This document shows positions 36,060 through 44,170 of a stretch of DNA of 64,000 nucleotides, piece after piece. The DNA comes from Thermoplasmatota archaeon. Lineage in GTDB: Archaea > Thermoplasmatota > B47-G6 > B47-G6B > 47-G6. The stretch covers positions 1-64,000 of the forward strand of contig JAPDJS010000011.1 in assembly GCA_029258975.1 (NCBI GenBank). Reading direction: 5' to 3'. Position 1 is the first letter of the stretch, and each line of letters opens with the position of its first letter. A program made the position numbers and the translations under genes. The notes under the pieces were generated by a model. That model made no database searches. It was not told the DNA's origin and worked only from the letters and a program-made list of their open reading frames with translations.

Positions 36060-36860
36060 TTAAAGAAGGGAATCTAAGAGTAGCATCAAAACAAAACCAA
36101 GGAAAAAACCTAACGTAGAAGACTCATCATGCCCATGTCCATAAATTTCAGGAACTATCTCATGTACGACCACGTAAATCATAGCGCCAGCGGCTATGCT
36201 CATTAAAAATGGCATTATAAATCCTAAAGCTTGAGAGGAAACAGTAATAATTACCAGAGGAACAAATGCGGAAAGTAACTCAAATAATCCACTTAATCCA
36301 CCCACAAATATGGCATGCCCTTTTCTTCCTGTAGACGCATATATGGGAATTGCTACGGCTAAGCCCTCCGGAATATCTTGAAATCCTATAGCAATGGCCA
36401 AAACTATCCCGCCAGTAAGATCATAAATAGCAGCTACGCCTACGGCCATACCCTCAGGAATATTATGGACTATCATCGCAAGCGCTATCAAAAGGCTCTT
36501 TCTGTGAATATGACCAAATCTTTTTGGTCCTTCGTATCCCCTTACTACATGCTCGTGAGGTATCAGTTTATCAATAACCAAAATAGATATCACTCCCAAA
36601 ACAAATCCTAAAACAACCGTATGGAGTTCTGCTAAATCCATAGCCGGGATTAACAAACTAGTAAATGACGCTACCAACATTATTCCTGCTGAAAATCCCA
36701 TACCAGCATCTATAACTCTCTCATCCAAACTTTTCCCATAAAGAACTGGAAGCGTACCTAAAAATGTGAGAAGTGCAGGTAAACTTCCAAGAAATAAAAT
36801 CCTTACAAAGAGGGATGATGTCTGTAGCATACTAACGATGTACGTCAAGATATCACTCAT
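36060..36860 (-). CDS. ZIP family metal transporter (ZupT/GufA-like)
   Basis: An eight-helix divalent metal importer of 266 residues. The metal path is visible in helix 4 (MIVHNIPEGMAVGVA) and helix 5 (GFQDIPEGLAVAIP), the paired H-N-x-P-E-G and Q-D-x-P-E-G motifs. A histidine-bearing loop (PHEHVVRGYEGPKRFGHIHR) lies between helices 3 and 4. ATG 36860 follows AGGAGAT by 5 nt; the longer frame to 36896 is upstream of it. A palindrome GTTTC-N4-GAAAC at 36881-36894 lies in its promoter. Likely zinc or iron; neighbours point to metal homeostasis. Confidence 0.88.
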   Translation of the reverse strand: MSDILTYIVSMLQTSSLFVRILFLGSLPALLTFLGTLPVLYGKSLDERVIDAGMGFSAGIMLVASFTSLLIPAMDLAELHTVVLGFVLGVISILVIDKLIPHEHVVRGYEGPKRFGHIHRKSLLIALAMIVHNIPEGMAVGVAAIYDLTGGIVLAIAIGFQDIPEGLAVAIPIYASTGRKGHAIFVGGLSGLFELLSAFVPLVIITVSSQALGFIMPFLMSIAAGAMIYVVVHEIVPEIYGHGHDESSTLGFFLGFVLMLLLDSLL

Positions 36861-37000
36861 AGTACAATCTCCTGTCAAAGGTTTCATGCGAAACAATTCT
36901 TCTTATTAATTAGTAATTTATTAACCTTAAAAATCAGGCTTACCCAAAGCGTTTACAAAACCACTGCTGAAAATGCCTCATTTATAAAGGCAGAGGGTTC

Positions 37001-37969
37001 TCACACCCCCACGTACCTGGCATAAACGTTTTTTGCTTCTTTTTCATCCTTTACTCCCTTTATTACCATCCTACCACTTCTAAAAATAGAGATCTCATAG
37101 TGCCCATCGAAGAATCTTAAAAACTGAGGCGACCTATGAGGCGTCACTCCCAAAGACTTAAGTTTATTTGCGAACTCTTCTAGGTCAATCTCTACCCTTT
37201 CTGGTGGAACTATATAATACGCACCATCACACATTCTTTCTATCCTTGTACGTTTTTCTAAAAATATAAAACTACGCTTTATACATGCTGGACAGTCTTC
37301 TCTACGTAAAACCTTGATCTTTTCAAATTCTAAAGTCTTTGCATCAAAATATATTATTGCGTTATCAACGTCTTCGTCCAACAATATTTTTGTAGCCAAC
37401 GAGACTGCTATTGATGCTGCTAAGGGCGGCACATAGCTCATAATACCGGCAATTGCGCATGTGGGCAAAGGCCTTGATGGAAGCTCCGGAAACAAACATC
37501 GATAACAAGCTGTTTTCCCTGGAATGATGGGCATTATGTTACCATACGTGGAAAGTATTCCTACATATATCCAAGGTTTTTCATTCTTTACGCAATAATC
37601 GTTAATTACCTGACGTGTATAGATGTTGTCTGTACCATCAATTACTAAATCTACATTATCCAAAACTTCGACTGTAGATGGATTTAGGTCCTCAAATACT
37701 CCTTTAGCGTCTAAAACTTCGGATAAAACATCTACCTTGGGCCTACCTATATGTTCCTTAGAGTATATTGTCCTAGGAATGTCAGACTCATCTACGAAGT
37801 CCCTGTCGATAACTACAATCTCTCCAACTCCTAACTTATGAAGAAAATATGCCTCCCAACTTCCTAGAGCGCCGGCTCCAACAATAGCGACTCTTGAACT
37901 CGACAATCTTTTTTGTCCTTCCAGGCCTATAATCGGAAAATGCCTAGAGAATATCTGAAGAGGCTTCAT
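37001..37969 (-). CDS. E1-like adenylyltransferase (MoeB/ThiF/HesA family)
   Basis: Adenylates the C-terminal glycine of a ubiquitin-like protein (MoaD, ThiS or SAMP). The ATP site is GAGALGSWEAYFL near residue 32, with R of DIPRTIYS. The zinc cysteines are C-x2-C in CYRCLFPE and C-x2-C in CPAC. A candidate thioester Cys lies in LPTCAIAG. A C-terminal extension of about 85 residues (after CPACIKRSF) is unusual: it contains VDLEEFANKLKSLG-like and PQFLRFFDGHYEISIF, resembling a small ubiquitin-like or metal-sensing fold, but I cannot assign it. A leaderless start at ATG 37969 is likely, from the TATA box near 37993. Confidence 0.83.
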   Translation of the reverse strand: MKPLQIFSRHFPIIGLEGQKRLSSSRVAIVGAGALGSWEAYFLHKLGVGEIVVIDRDFVDESDIPRTIYSKEHIGRPKVDVLSEVLDAKGVFEDLNPSTVEVLDNVDLVIDGTDNIYTRQVINDYCVKNEKPWIYVGILSTYGNIMPIIPGKTACYRCLFPELPSRPLPTCAIAGIMSYVPPLAASIAVSLATKILLDEDVDNAIIYFDAKTLEFEKIKVLRREDCPACIKRSFIFLEKRTRIERMCDGAYYIVPPERVEIDLEEFANKLKSLGVTPHRSPQFLRFFDGHYEISIFRSGRMVIKGVKDEKEAKNVYARYVGV

Positions 37970-38008
37970 CAAAAATTATAAAGCTAAAGGGAAATTATAA
38001 ATGAAATT

Positions 38009-38023
38009 TTTACAAATTGTAAA
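38009..38023. promoter_or_regulatory. Palindrome TTTACA-N3-TGTAAA upstream of the E1-like gene
   Basis: Perfect 6-bp arms around AAT, just upstream of the minus-strand TATA-like ttataattt. The same pattern, less perfect, occurs at 38984 and 40060. Confidence 0.5.
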
Positions 38024-38067
38024 GGCTGTTATTGTATTCATACATAATTCTGTGTTTTAGTCATCAC

Positions 38068-38885
38068 CTAACTCGCAGGCCTTCTCCCATACACGCTTAG
38101 AATCAAACACATTGCAACGATAAGATAACCAAATTGTATAATCACTCTTCCCCACTCCATCTTCGTTGAATATCCAAAGAGAACTGCAAAAATAGATCCT
38201 AATAGTCCCTTGTGACTTAAAATACTGTTTGGGGGTATGTCGAATTCATATGCTGCTTCCTCAAAGAATCCAAGGTATATGCCGCTATCTTCTGCCCATT
38301 CTATTAACTCATGGGTTCCATAACCCGCTAAACCACTTGCAACAAAAACTAACAAGATTGATGTAAAATAAAAGAAGGACCTTAAATTTAGTCTCATACT
38401 CAATCGATATATTGTATACGCAACTCCAATTGCTACAAAGATGCCCACAAGCATACCCCTTATTGTACCTATTAAATCTCGAACAAAAAATGGTATGAGA
38501 AATAAAACAATCTCTAGAACCTCCCTAAAAGCTATTGCAAAGGTAAAACCCACAAGCGCAATTGGTGTTCGTAGAGACTCTATTCTTTGTTCTATCTCGG
38601 ATTTTAGATGCTCTTTGAATACCATCCAGTAGAGCACTACTGTCAACGCAACAACAGCTATATAAGAAGCCATACTCTCGAAAAAGCTCTTTTCAACGAG
38701 CTCTCCATAAAAAGATAAACAAAAACACCTAAGATATTGCCAACGACTATGGAAAACGCGGATCCAACCCATACATACTTTATATGTGCAGCTCTCTCTG
38801 ATCTTTTGAGGAATGAGAAAATTATTATGAAGATAATGCCAACCTCAAGGGCTTCCCTGAAAGCAACAACCATTTGACCTATCAT
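38068..38885 (-). pseudogene. FTR1/EfeU-type iron permease, frameshifted at a T5 run
   Basis: ATG 38885, preceded by AGGGGAT, opens a frame coding MIGQMVVAFREALEVGIIF, with the first REALE iron motif, through NILGVFVYLF. It then drifts out of frame and stops at 38658. The remaining helices (YGELVEKSFFESMASYIA, FREVLEIVLFLIPFF with the second R-E-x-x-E motif, to 38068) lie one frame back. One extra T in the minus-strand T5 at 38709-38713 restores a single seven-helix protein of about 270 residues. It may be a pseudogene, a phase-variable gene, programmed -1 slippage, or a sequencing error. Its neighbours are metal genes. Confidence 0.8.
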
Positions 38886-38983
38886 TTTGATCCCCTGAGT
38901 TCTTATCCCATGTTTCAACCTAAAGCAGTGCTTATATCGTTTTTCGAACATTATTGTTTTGTAAATAATATTAGACATTTTAG

Positions 38984-38996
38984 TTACATCTTGTAA
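38984..38996. promoter_or_regulatory. Palindrome TTACA-N3-TGTAA in the FTR1/Cys-protein divergent promoter
   Basis: TTACA-TCT-TGTAA lies between the divergent FTR1 gene and the 39037 gene. It matches the pattern at 38009-38023. Confidence 0.5.
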
Positions 38997-39006
38997 ATCA
39001 AAAGAG

Positions 39007-39021
39007 TGAAAATTATTTTCA
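39007..39021. promoter_or_regulatory. Perfect 7-bp palindrome TGAAAAT-T-ATTTTCA
   Basis: The palindrome lies 16-30 nt upstream of ATG 39037. Its form is close to metal-regulator boxes of the Fur or DtxR kind, but there is no such regulator gene in the window. Confidence 0.4.
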
Positions 39022-39036
39022 TAGTAATAAGATATT

Positions 39037-39225
39037 ATGATGACAATGAGAATTTGTGTAAACTGTGCAAGAAACCGAGTGGATGGGATATGGAAAGTAG
39101 TACGCCAATACAACATTGACATCGAAAAAACCGGATGTTTGGGAATATACAAAAGATACGGATGTAGGCGAATAAACTTTGTACTCGAAGGCAACGAAAT
39201 CTTTCCTAGAAAAATTGGATGGTAA
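39037..39225 (+). CDS. Small cysteine-containing protein upstream of the CopZ-like gene
   Basis: A 62-codon frame (ATG 39037; further ATGs at 39040 and 39046). The protein has C-x2-C at the start (ICVNCARN), two more cysteines (TGCLGIYKRYGCRR) and many basic residues. Four cysteines could hold a zinc or iron site. The frame ends 2 nt before the HMA gene ATG, so the two are co-transcribed. No Shine-Dalgarno is evident, so the start may be leaderless. Family unknown. Confidence 0.5.
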   Translation: MMTMRICVNCARNRVDGIWKVVRQYNIDIEKTGCLGIYKRYGCRRINFVLEGNEIFPRKIGW

Positions 39226-39227
39226 AA

Positions 39228-39452
39228 ATGATGAGAGCTAAAATAAATGTTGATGGAATGAGTTGTGGACACTGCGTAATGAGAGTAAAAAATGCCCTGA
39301 TGAGAGAGGGTGTAGTAAACGTCGAGGTCTCTTTAGAGAGTGACCTTGCAATTGTGGAGTTCGACGAAAAGAAAGTAAGTTTAGATGAGCTTATAGAAGG
39401 AATAAAGAGGGTTGGATATGATGCAAAGGTGCTAGAAAAGGAGGTACTGTAA
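39228..39452 (+). CDS. CopZ-like heavy-metal-associated (HMA) chaperone
   Basis: A 74-residue ferredoxin-like HMA domain with the metal motif M-S-C-G-H-C (GMSCGHCVMRVKNAL) and the usual second half (LDELIEGIKRVGYDAKVL). It binds Cu(I) and delivers it to a P-type ATPase or regulator. No CopA ATPase is in the window. It is convergent with the CopR-like gene, 1 nt away from its stop. ATG 39228 lies just after the previous stop. Confidence 0.87.
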   Translation: MMRAKINVDGMSCGHCVMRVKNALMREGVVNVEVSLESDLAIVEFDEKKVSLDELIEGIKRVGYDAKVLEKEVL

Positions 39453-39453
39453 T

Positions 39454-40011
39454 TTACTCTTCCTTAATTAATTTTTTGAACTCCCTTAGACATGTTTTAC
39501 AGCAGAAGAAATATACCTTTCCCCTATGATGGTAAACTAGTGGTTTATCAAGGATTTCCTTGCCACAGTAGTCACACTTAAACCTTACTTTTATTCGAAG
39601 AGGCTTTTTTCCTTCAATAAACTCTAATACGGGCATTATTTCTATTATTTCCACATCTTCTGATTCTTCAATAGTCTTTATGTCAGCAACTGAGTTTATA
39701 TTGGCAATTATAAAATACCTGTTACTAGTAAGCCTGTATATCTCTACAATATTTTCGTTATCTAATATCCTCGATATATCCTTGGTTTTAATCAGTAATA
39801 TTACAAGATTTTCCCCATATTCTATTTTCTTGTCGAGTTTTATAGTGTATCCCTTTATAACACCGCTTTCTTCCAATCTTTTTATTCTAGAATAAACCGT
39901 AGGTCTGCTAAGGTCAAGAGCTTTGGCAATATCAGATATTCTAAGTCTTGAATCTTCTCGAAGTAAGTAAATAATCTTTAGATCTAAATCGTCTAGTTTG
40001 ATCTCCTTCAT
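39454..40011 (-). CDS. copR: CopR-like regulator: Lrp/AsnC HTH plus TRASH metal-sensing domain
   Basis: A 185-residue transcription factor. The N-terminal winged helix (LDLKIIYLLREDSRLRISDI, DLSRPTVYSRIKRLEESG) is of Lrp type, with an effector-like middle domain. The C-terminal TRASH domain has C-x2-C (FKCDYCGKE) and C-x3-C-C (VYFFCCKTCLREFKK). Relatives in Pyrococcus and Sulfolobus sense copper and control copA. It faces a CopZ-like gene, as in known cop loci. ATG 40011 or GTG 40017 are possible starts. A palindrome-like TTACATATTGTCAA lies at 40060-40073 upstream. Confidence 0.84.
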   Translation of the reverse strand: MKEIKLDDLDLKIIYLLREDSRLRISDIAKALDLSRPTVYSRIKRLEESGVIKGYTIKLDKKIEYGENLVILLIKTKDISRILDNENIVEIYRLTSNRYFIIANINSVADIKTIEESEDVEIIEIMPVLEFIEGKKPLRIKVRFKCDYCGKEILDKPLVYHHRGKVYFFCCKTCLREFKKLIKEE

Positions 40012-40433
40012 GCGCACTCACATCCATTTTGCATACTGGCAATTTCAGAAGTAATAATGTTACATATTGTCAATATTCCTTAAAAAGATGATGCTCACAA
40101 TCAAAACACGTCTGAGTATTTAGTCTTACGACTACTGTACAGGGATCCTGCAAAAATGTAATAGTACCTGTATCTGAAAAATTATTTTTTGAAATTTGTT
40201 TCGTAATTCTGCATTATGTAGTTCGAAGCTTATATCGTTTGTTTATTCAATTTGTTAATTACCAATAAAAGAGATCTATTGTTTTTGATCTCTACTAACT
40301 TCTGCTCAAGTTTCAAATTTTGTCTTTGAGGATGTGTGTAATTAAGATGCTATACTACCAAAGATCTTTGAGACAAAACCACTATCGAACTCTTTGAGAA
40401 AACTCTTTCCTGTTGTAGCTCTTGGAGAGTTAA
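40012..40433. other. Gene-free stretch between the CopR-like regulator and the hydrolase operon
   Basis: About 420 bases with no supportable frame. It contains the CopR promoter side (TTACA-TAT-TGTCA at 40060) and an inverted repeat AGAGATC...GATCTCT (40270-40293) with a T5 loop that may end the hydrolase operon, which reads toward it. Three copies of TCTTTGAG occur at 40320-40400. Confidence 0.35.
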
Positions 40434-41192
40434 TTATTCTTCAAGAACTTCCTTTAATATTTTTACAAAAGCCTCTGGGTCTTCTAGCTGGGGACTATGT
40501 CCTACGTTATCCATTACTATGTACCTTTTTGCGAATTTTTTGTAATCTTCTAGGTCTTTATCTTTCACCACAAGATCCTTTGCTCCCCTTATTACGTACA
40601 ATTCTGCAGTAATCTCACCAAGTCTACTAACAACATTGAACTCCTCTAATGCTTCTACGTGTCCCTCCCTAGCAGTATATTGCATCTTAAATACATCCTC
40701 AAGTAGCTCAGCGAACAACTCGTGAGAGGGGGGTACCAACATAGCTAAAGATTGCTTGAGGAAGTCTTCATTATCTTTAAGAACCTTGAACATTTGCTTA
40801 TATTCTTCTGGAAAATGCATTCCCGATGCAGGGGCAGGATCTACTAAAACAAGCTTTTTAACCTTCTTAGGAAAGTCTAAGGCGTACTGAACAGCAATTG
40901 CACCACCAAGAGAATGTCCTACCAAGTGGAATTCCTTTAGTCCCAGTGCATTAACAAATTCTTCCAAGTATTTTGCGTACGTAGATATTCTATGATCAGT
41001 CTCGGGCTTGCACGATCTGCCAAAGCAGGGTAAATCCAAAGCAATAGTAGTATACCCTTCAACCTTCCCTAAAACAGGCTTCCACCATTTCCATGATCCG
41101 TAATTCCCATGGACAAAGATAACAGGAAAGCCCTCCCCAGCCATTTCATAAAAGATTTTACCTACACTTATTTCAACTTCTGCCAATTCCAA
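40434..41192 (-). CDS. Alpha/beta hydrolase (last gene of the CoA operon)
   Basis: A 252-residue serine hydrolase. The oxyanion segment is VIFVHGNYGSWKWW. The nucleophile is in GHSLGGAIA. The acid D lies in GAKDLVVKD and the catalytic H in DNVGHSPQLEDP. The closest known types are C-C bond hydrolases and enol-lactonases (BphD/CatD-like) or esterases. It overlaps the preceding hydrolase by about 25 nt, with GGAGGGTG just before TTG 41192. Three related hydrolases occur in this regulon. Confidence 0.85.
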   Translation of the reverse strand: MELAEVEISVGKIFYEMAGEGFPVIFVHGNYGSWKWWKPVLGKVEGYTTIALDLPCFGRSCKPETDHRISTYAKYLEEFVNALGLKEFHLVGHSLGGAIAVQYALDFPKKVKKLVLVDPAPASGMHFPEEYKQMFKVLKDNEDFLKQSLAMLVPPSHELFAELLEDVFKMQYTAREGHVEALEEFNVVSRLGEITAELYVIRGAKDLVVKDKDLEDYKKFAKRYIVMDNVGHSPQLEDPEAFVKILKEVLEE

Positions 41193-41992
41193 ACACCCTC
41201 CAAAAACCCTTTTATTAAAACAGATATTTCCATAGGCTTCTCAACTACTACAGCGTGGCCCGCGTTGGGAATTTCAAAGTATATAGAGTTCTCTATTTTA
41301 TTATAAATTTTCTTTGAAAATTCCGGTGGTTTAACTCGATCTTCTGACGCAGAAATGACTAAAGTTGGAGATTCTATTTCCTCTAGCCTTGGCGTTAACG
41401 GTTTCTCGCGAAGGGTTAAAAAGGACTCTAAAAGGGTTACTGCTCCCTGAAAATTAAAGCCTCTAAGATTATTCACAAGAATATCTAATAATCCTGGATG
41501 TTCCCTGATAAACTTCGGCGAATAAACGTCATTTATCCAAGATAGAACGAATTTGAGTGCATCTTCTGTTTCTGCACCTGCCTTCCACCTAAGAGCAAGA
41601 TAGTACATATCCTCAGAAATCTCAGGAGTCGCTGTAATGACTGATAAACTATTGACCATCTCAGGATATTTTAAGGCAAAGAACATGCCTACCTCGCCCC
41701 CATATGACGTGCCTATAATATGTGCGCGATCTATTGATAACGTCTCCAACAGCGTTCTTAGGTCCTCTACGTGTTCATCGAAGGATGTACTTTGTGGCGA
41801 TGAACTTTCGCCTTGACACCTCATATCATGTAAAATTACTTTAAAGCCCTTAAAGTATTGTAAAAGAGGGGTCCAACTCTCAATCCTCATAAAAATGCCG
41901 TTAAGAAAGACTATTGGATCCTTATCTCCATTGATCACTGCATATCTTATTTTAATATTGTCCAACTCCAGATAATTTACCTCTTGTATCAT
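41168..41992 (-). CDS. Alpha/beta hydrolase, BphD/CatD-like
   Basis: A 274-residue hydrolase with the nucleophile in IGTSYGGEVG, an HGxF-like oxyanion region reading VFLNGIFMRIESW (N in place of H), the acid D of SASEDRVKPP, and H of IPNAGHAVVVEKP. The S-Y-G-G nucleophile context is common in enol-lactone and meta-cleavage product hydrolases. ATG 41992 overlaps the upstream stop (ATGA) and follows AGGTGG. Substrate unknown; likely acts after the ketosynthase-like gene. Confidence 0.84.
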   Translation of the reverse strand: MIQEVNYLELDNIKIRYAVINGDKDPIVFLNGIFMRIESWTPLLQYFKGFKVILHDMRCQGESSSPQSTSFDEHVEDLRTLLETLSIDRAHIIGTSYGGEVGMFFALKYPEMVNSLSVITATPEISEDMYYLALRWKAGAETEDALKFVLSWINDVYSPKFIREHPGLLDILVNNLRGFNFQGAVTLLESFLTLREKPLTPRLEEIESPTLVISASEDRVKPPEFSKKIYNKIENSIYFEIPNAGHAVVVEKPMEISVLIKGFLEGVWNWQKLK

Positions 41993-42978
41993 TCTATCCA
42001 CCTAAATACGGTGGCATATTGCTGGTAACCTACGCCGGAAGTTACGAAGATAACTATTTTTCCGCTAAGCCTTTTCATTTTGCCTTCTTCTATCGCGTCA
42101 TGGAGTGCCTGGTAAACACATGCAGAGCCCGTATAGCCAAACTTGTGCATTATCATATGTGTCTTCTCTAAGGGCAACTCTAGCGTTTCCATAACTTTTA
42201 ATATACTCTTTTTTCGGACCTGTGTAAAGAATATCATTCCAATATCTTCCTTTGTGAATTTATACTTCTCCATAAGTCTGTTTATAAGCATAGGCCATCC
42301 TTCCTCGTTTACGGTTGCTGGATATGCTGCCCTCAAGTCTAGTTTGTGCAATCCCTCGTTAATTCCATTTACGTCTAATGTTCCAGCTCCTATGTATATC
42401 CCCCAATTGTACCACCAGCTACCATCAGATCTACCTATACCTCCAATGTATCCAGGCTTGTCACTTGCCGTGAGCAATACTGCTCCAGCCCCGTCAGAAA
42501 ATAAAGCTTCCCACGAATATTTCCAGGACAAGAACTTAGTCATGGCGTAAACGCCAATAACTAAAACGTTCTCATATTCCCCGCTAGCAATGTACTTAGA
42601 AGCAATGTCTAAAAGAAGTGCTCCATTTGCACAAGAAGCATTTACATCGAAGACTGGAACTTCCTTCTTATGAGCTCCTATTAAATATTGTACCTTTGCT
42701 GAAGTAGGTGGCGTTACAGCTTCTGGAGTATCTGTACCAAGAATTATTAAGTCCAGATCTTCGGGGCCTAATCCTGCTCTGTCTAGAGCCATTTTTGCCG
42801 CTTCTGCAGCCATAAAAGAAGGTGTCTCTTCCTCTGTCGAAATTCTTCTATGATTTATTCCTATGACCTCAGAAAAGTAAGGGTCTATTTTTTGATGCGT
42901 TATCCTTTCAAATTCCTCATTTGTCATTATTTTTTTAGGCACATAAATCCCAGTTGAAAGAATTTTGGCGTAAGGCAA
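41989..42978 (-). CDS. KAS III-like thiolase-fold enzyme with altered catalytic residues
   Basis: A 329-residue thiolase-superfamily protein resembling beta-ketoacyl-ACP synthase III. The nucleophile C116 is in DVNASCANGALLLD. Where FabH has P-H-Q-A-N, this protein has F-T-Q-V-R (FFTQVRKKSI), and where FabH has G-N-T it has G-Y-T (KFGYTGSACV). So both His and Asn of the Cys-His-Asn triad are replaced by Thr and Tyr. It may cleave or transfer acyl groups rather than condense malonyl units. TTG 42978 follows GGAGGTGAT by about 3 nt. It is fifth in the operon. Confidence 0.8.
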   Translation of the reverse strand: MPYAKILSTGIYVPKKIMTNEEFERITHQKIDPYFSEVIGINHRRISTEEETPSFMAAEAAKMALDRAGLGPEDLDLIILGTDTPEAVTPPTSAKVQYLIGAHKKEVPVFDVNASCANGALLLDIASKYIASGEYENVLVIGVYAMTKFLSWKYSWEALFSDGAGAVLLTASDKPGYIGGIGRSDGSWWYNWGIYIGAGTLDVNGINEGLHKLDLRAAYPATVNEEGWPMLINRLMEKYKFTKEDIGMIFFTQVRKKSILKVMETLELPLEKTHMIMHKFGYTGSACVYQALHDAIEEGKMKRLSGKIVIFVTSGVGYQQYATVFRWIE

Positions 42979-43041
42979 CTTATCACCTCCAACAAACAAA
43001 AACAATACTTATTACTCATCAGTTAAAATAAAAAGATAATG

Positions 43042-43803
43042 TTAGAGACGATAACCTCCATCTACTCGAATAACTGTGGCGGTAATATACGAAGCTTCAT
43101 CACTTGCAAGAAATCTGACCACACTTGCTATTTCCTTTGGTTCTGCAAATCTTTTCATTGGTATTGCATCTATAAATCTCTGTTTAATCTTTTCTGGTAT
43201 TCCTTCCACCATTCTTGTGCGCGTAAATCCCGGAGCTACCGCTACAACCCTTATACCATATTTTGCTAATTCCTTCCCCAGAGTGTAAGTAAACCCTATG
43301 ACTCCCGCCTTAGCAGCTGCATAATTTGCTTGACCAATGTTTCCATCAAGCCCCACAATGCTTGAGATGTTTACTATTACGCCACTTCTCCTTTCAAGCA
43401 TATGATCTATAAAAGCCTTCGTTACGTTGAAAACTCCTGTGAGATCTACATTAACAACGAGGTCCCATTCGTCCTTTGTCATCTTCTTAAAAAGTGCATC
43501 TCTGTTGATTCCTGCATTATTTACTAAAATATCTAGCTTTCCAAACTCCTCAATGACTTTCTTTGCAACATCATTGACTTCCTCGAAGTTCGTTACATCC
43601 ATTTTGTAATACTTTACCTTTGTACCGTATTTATCCACAGTTTCCAATGCCTTTTTTACAATTTCATCCCCCGGTGGGAGGATATCAGAAATAACAACGT
43701 CGGCTCCTGCCTCAGCTAGTGCCTCAGCAGTTGCAAGACCTATACCACGGGCAGAGCCCGTAACGAGGGCAACCTTTCCAGAAAGACTTATGGTGCAACC
43801 CAT
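43042..43803 (-). CDS. Short-chain dehydrogenase, 3-oxoacyl reductase (FabG/PhaB-like)
   Basis: A 253-residue NAD(P)H-dependent reductase. The cofactor loop is TGSARGIG near residue 16, then NNAG, the catalytic S of NISSIVG and Y-x3-K in NYAAAKAG. The closest known roles are 3-oxoacyl-CoA or -ACP reduction or 3-hydroxyacyl-CoA oxidation. Between a thiolase/DUF35 pair and a KAS III-like gene it likely interconverts a beta-keto and beta-hydroxy acyl-CoA. ATG 43803 is preceded by AGGTGAT. Confidence 0.88.
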   Translation of the reverse strand: MGCTISLSGKVALVTGSARGIGLATAEALAEAGADVVISDILPPGDEIVKKALETVDKYGTKVKYYKMDVTNFEEVNDVAKKVIEEFGKLDILVNNAGINRDALFKKMTKDEWDLVVNVDLTGVFNVTKAFIDHMLERRSGVIVNISSIVGLDGNIGQANYAAAKAGVIGFTYTLGKELAKYGIRVVAVAPGFTRTRMVEGIPEKIKQRFIDAIPMKRFAEPKEIASVVRFLASDEASYITATVIRVDGGYRL

Positions 43804-43812
43804 AATATCACC

Positions 43813-44169
43813 TCACCTCTTTACAAACACGGGAGAAACGCCTAATGGCGTTTCCCTAATGGACTGAAAAGTGACTTCATCTCCAACAGAAATGCTCTCA
43901 CCTTCAAATTGGCCCAAAATTCTTAGTCCATTGTTTAATTCCACCAAAACAACAAAATATGGAGCTTTGTCTTCAAAATACTCGGGAGCGACAAAAATAC
44001 GTGTGTATGCAATTACTTTTCCCACTTTATCCGCTTCAATCTTCTCTAGACTTCTAGATCCGCAAAAAGGACACACAATAGATTTTAGCGAGATCTTACC
44101 ACAACTTTTGCATTTATATGCTACGATTTTTCCTTCTTTCAAACCCTTATAGTAAGTGTTAGCGGACAT
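43813..44169 (-). CDS. DUF35 zinc-ribbon/OB-fold acyl-CoA-associated protein
   Basis: A 118-residue protein with a rubredoxin-like zinc ribbon (YKCKSCGKISLKSIVCPFCG) and an OB-fold (VIAYTRIFVAPEYFE, LRILGQFEG). In archaea such proteins bind thiolase and HMG-CoA synthase, bridging them and holding CoA. It starts 1 nt before the thiolase stop region, tightly coupled. It therefore probably forms a complex with the thiolase encoded upstream and perhaps with the KAS III-like enzyme. Confidence 0.88.
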   Translation of the reverse strand: MSANTYYKGLKEGKIVAYKCKSCGKISLKSIVCPFCGSRSLEKIEADKVGKVIAYTRIFVAPEYFEDKAPYFVVLVELNNGLRILGQFEGESISVGDEVTFQSIRETPLGVSPVFVKR

Positions 44170-44170
44170 T

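Noticed and set aside
38886..39272. Long N-terminal extension of the FTR1 frame to 39272
   Set aside because: It runs antisense through the 39037 gene and promoter; ATG 38885 has an AGGGGAT site and begins at the first family residues.
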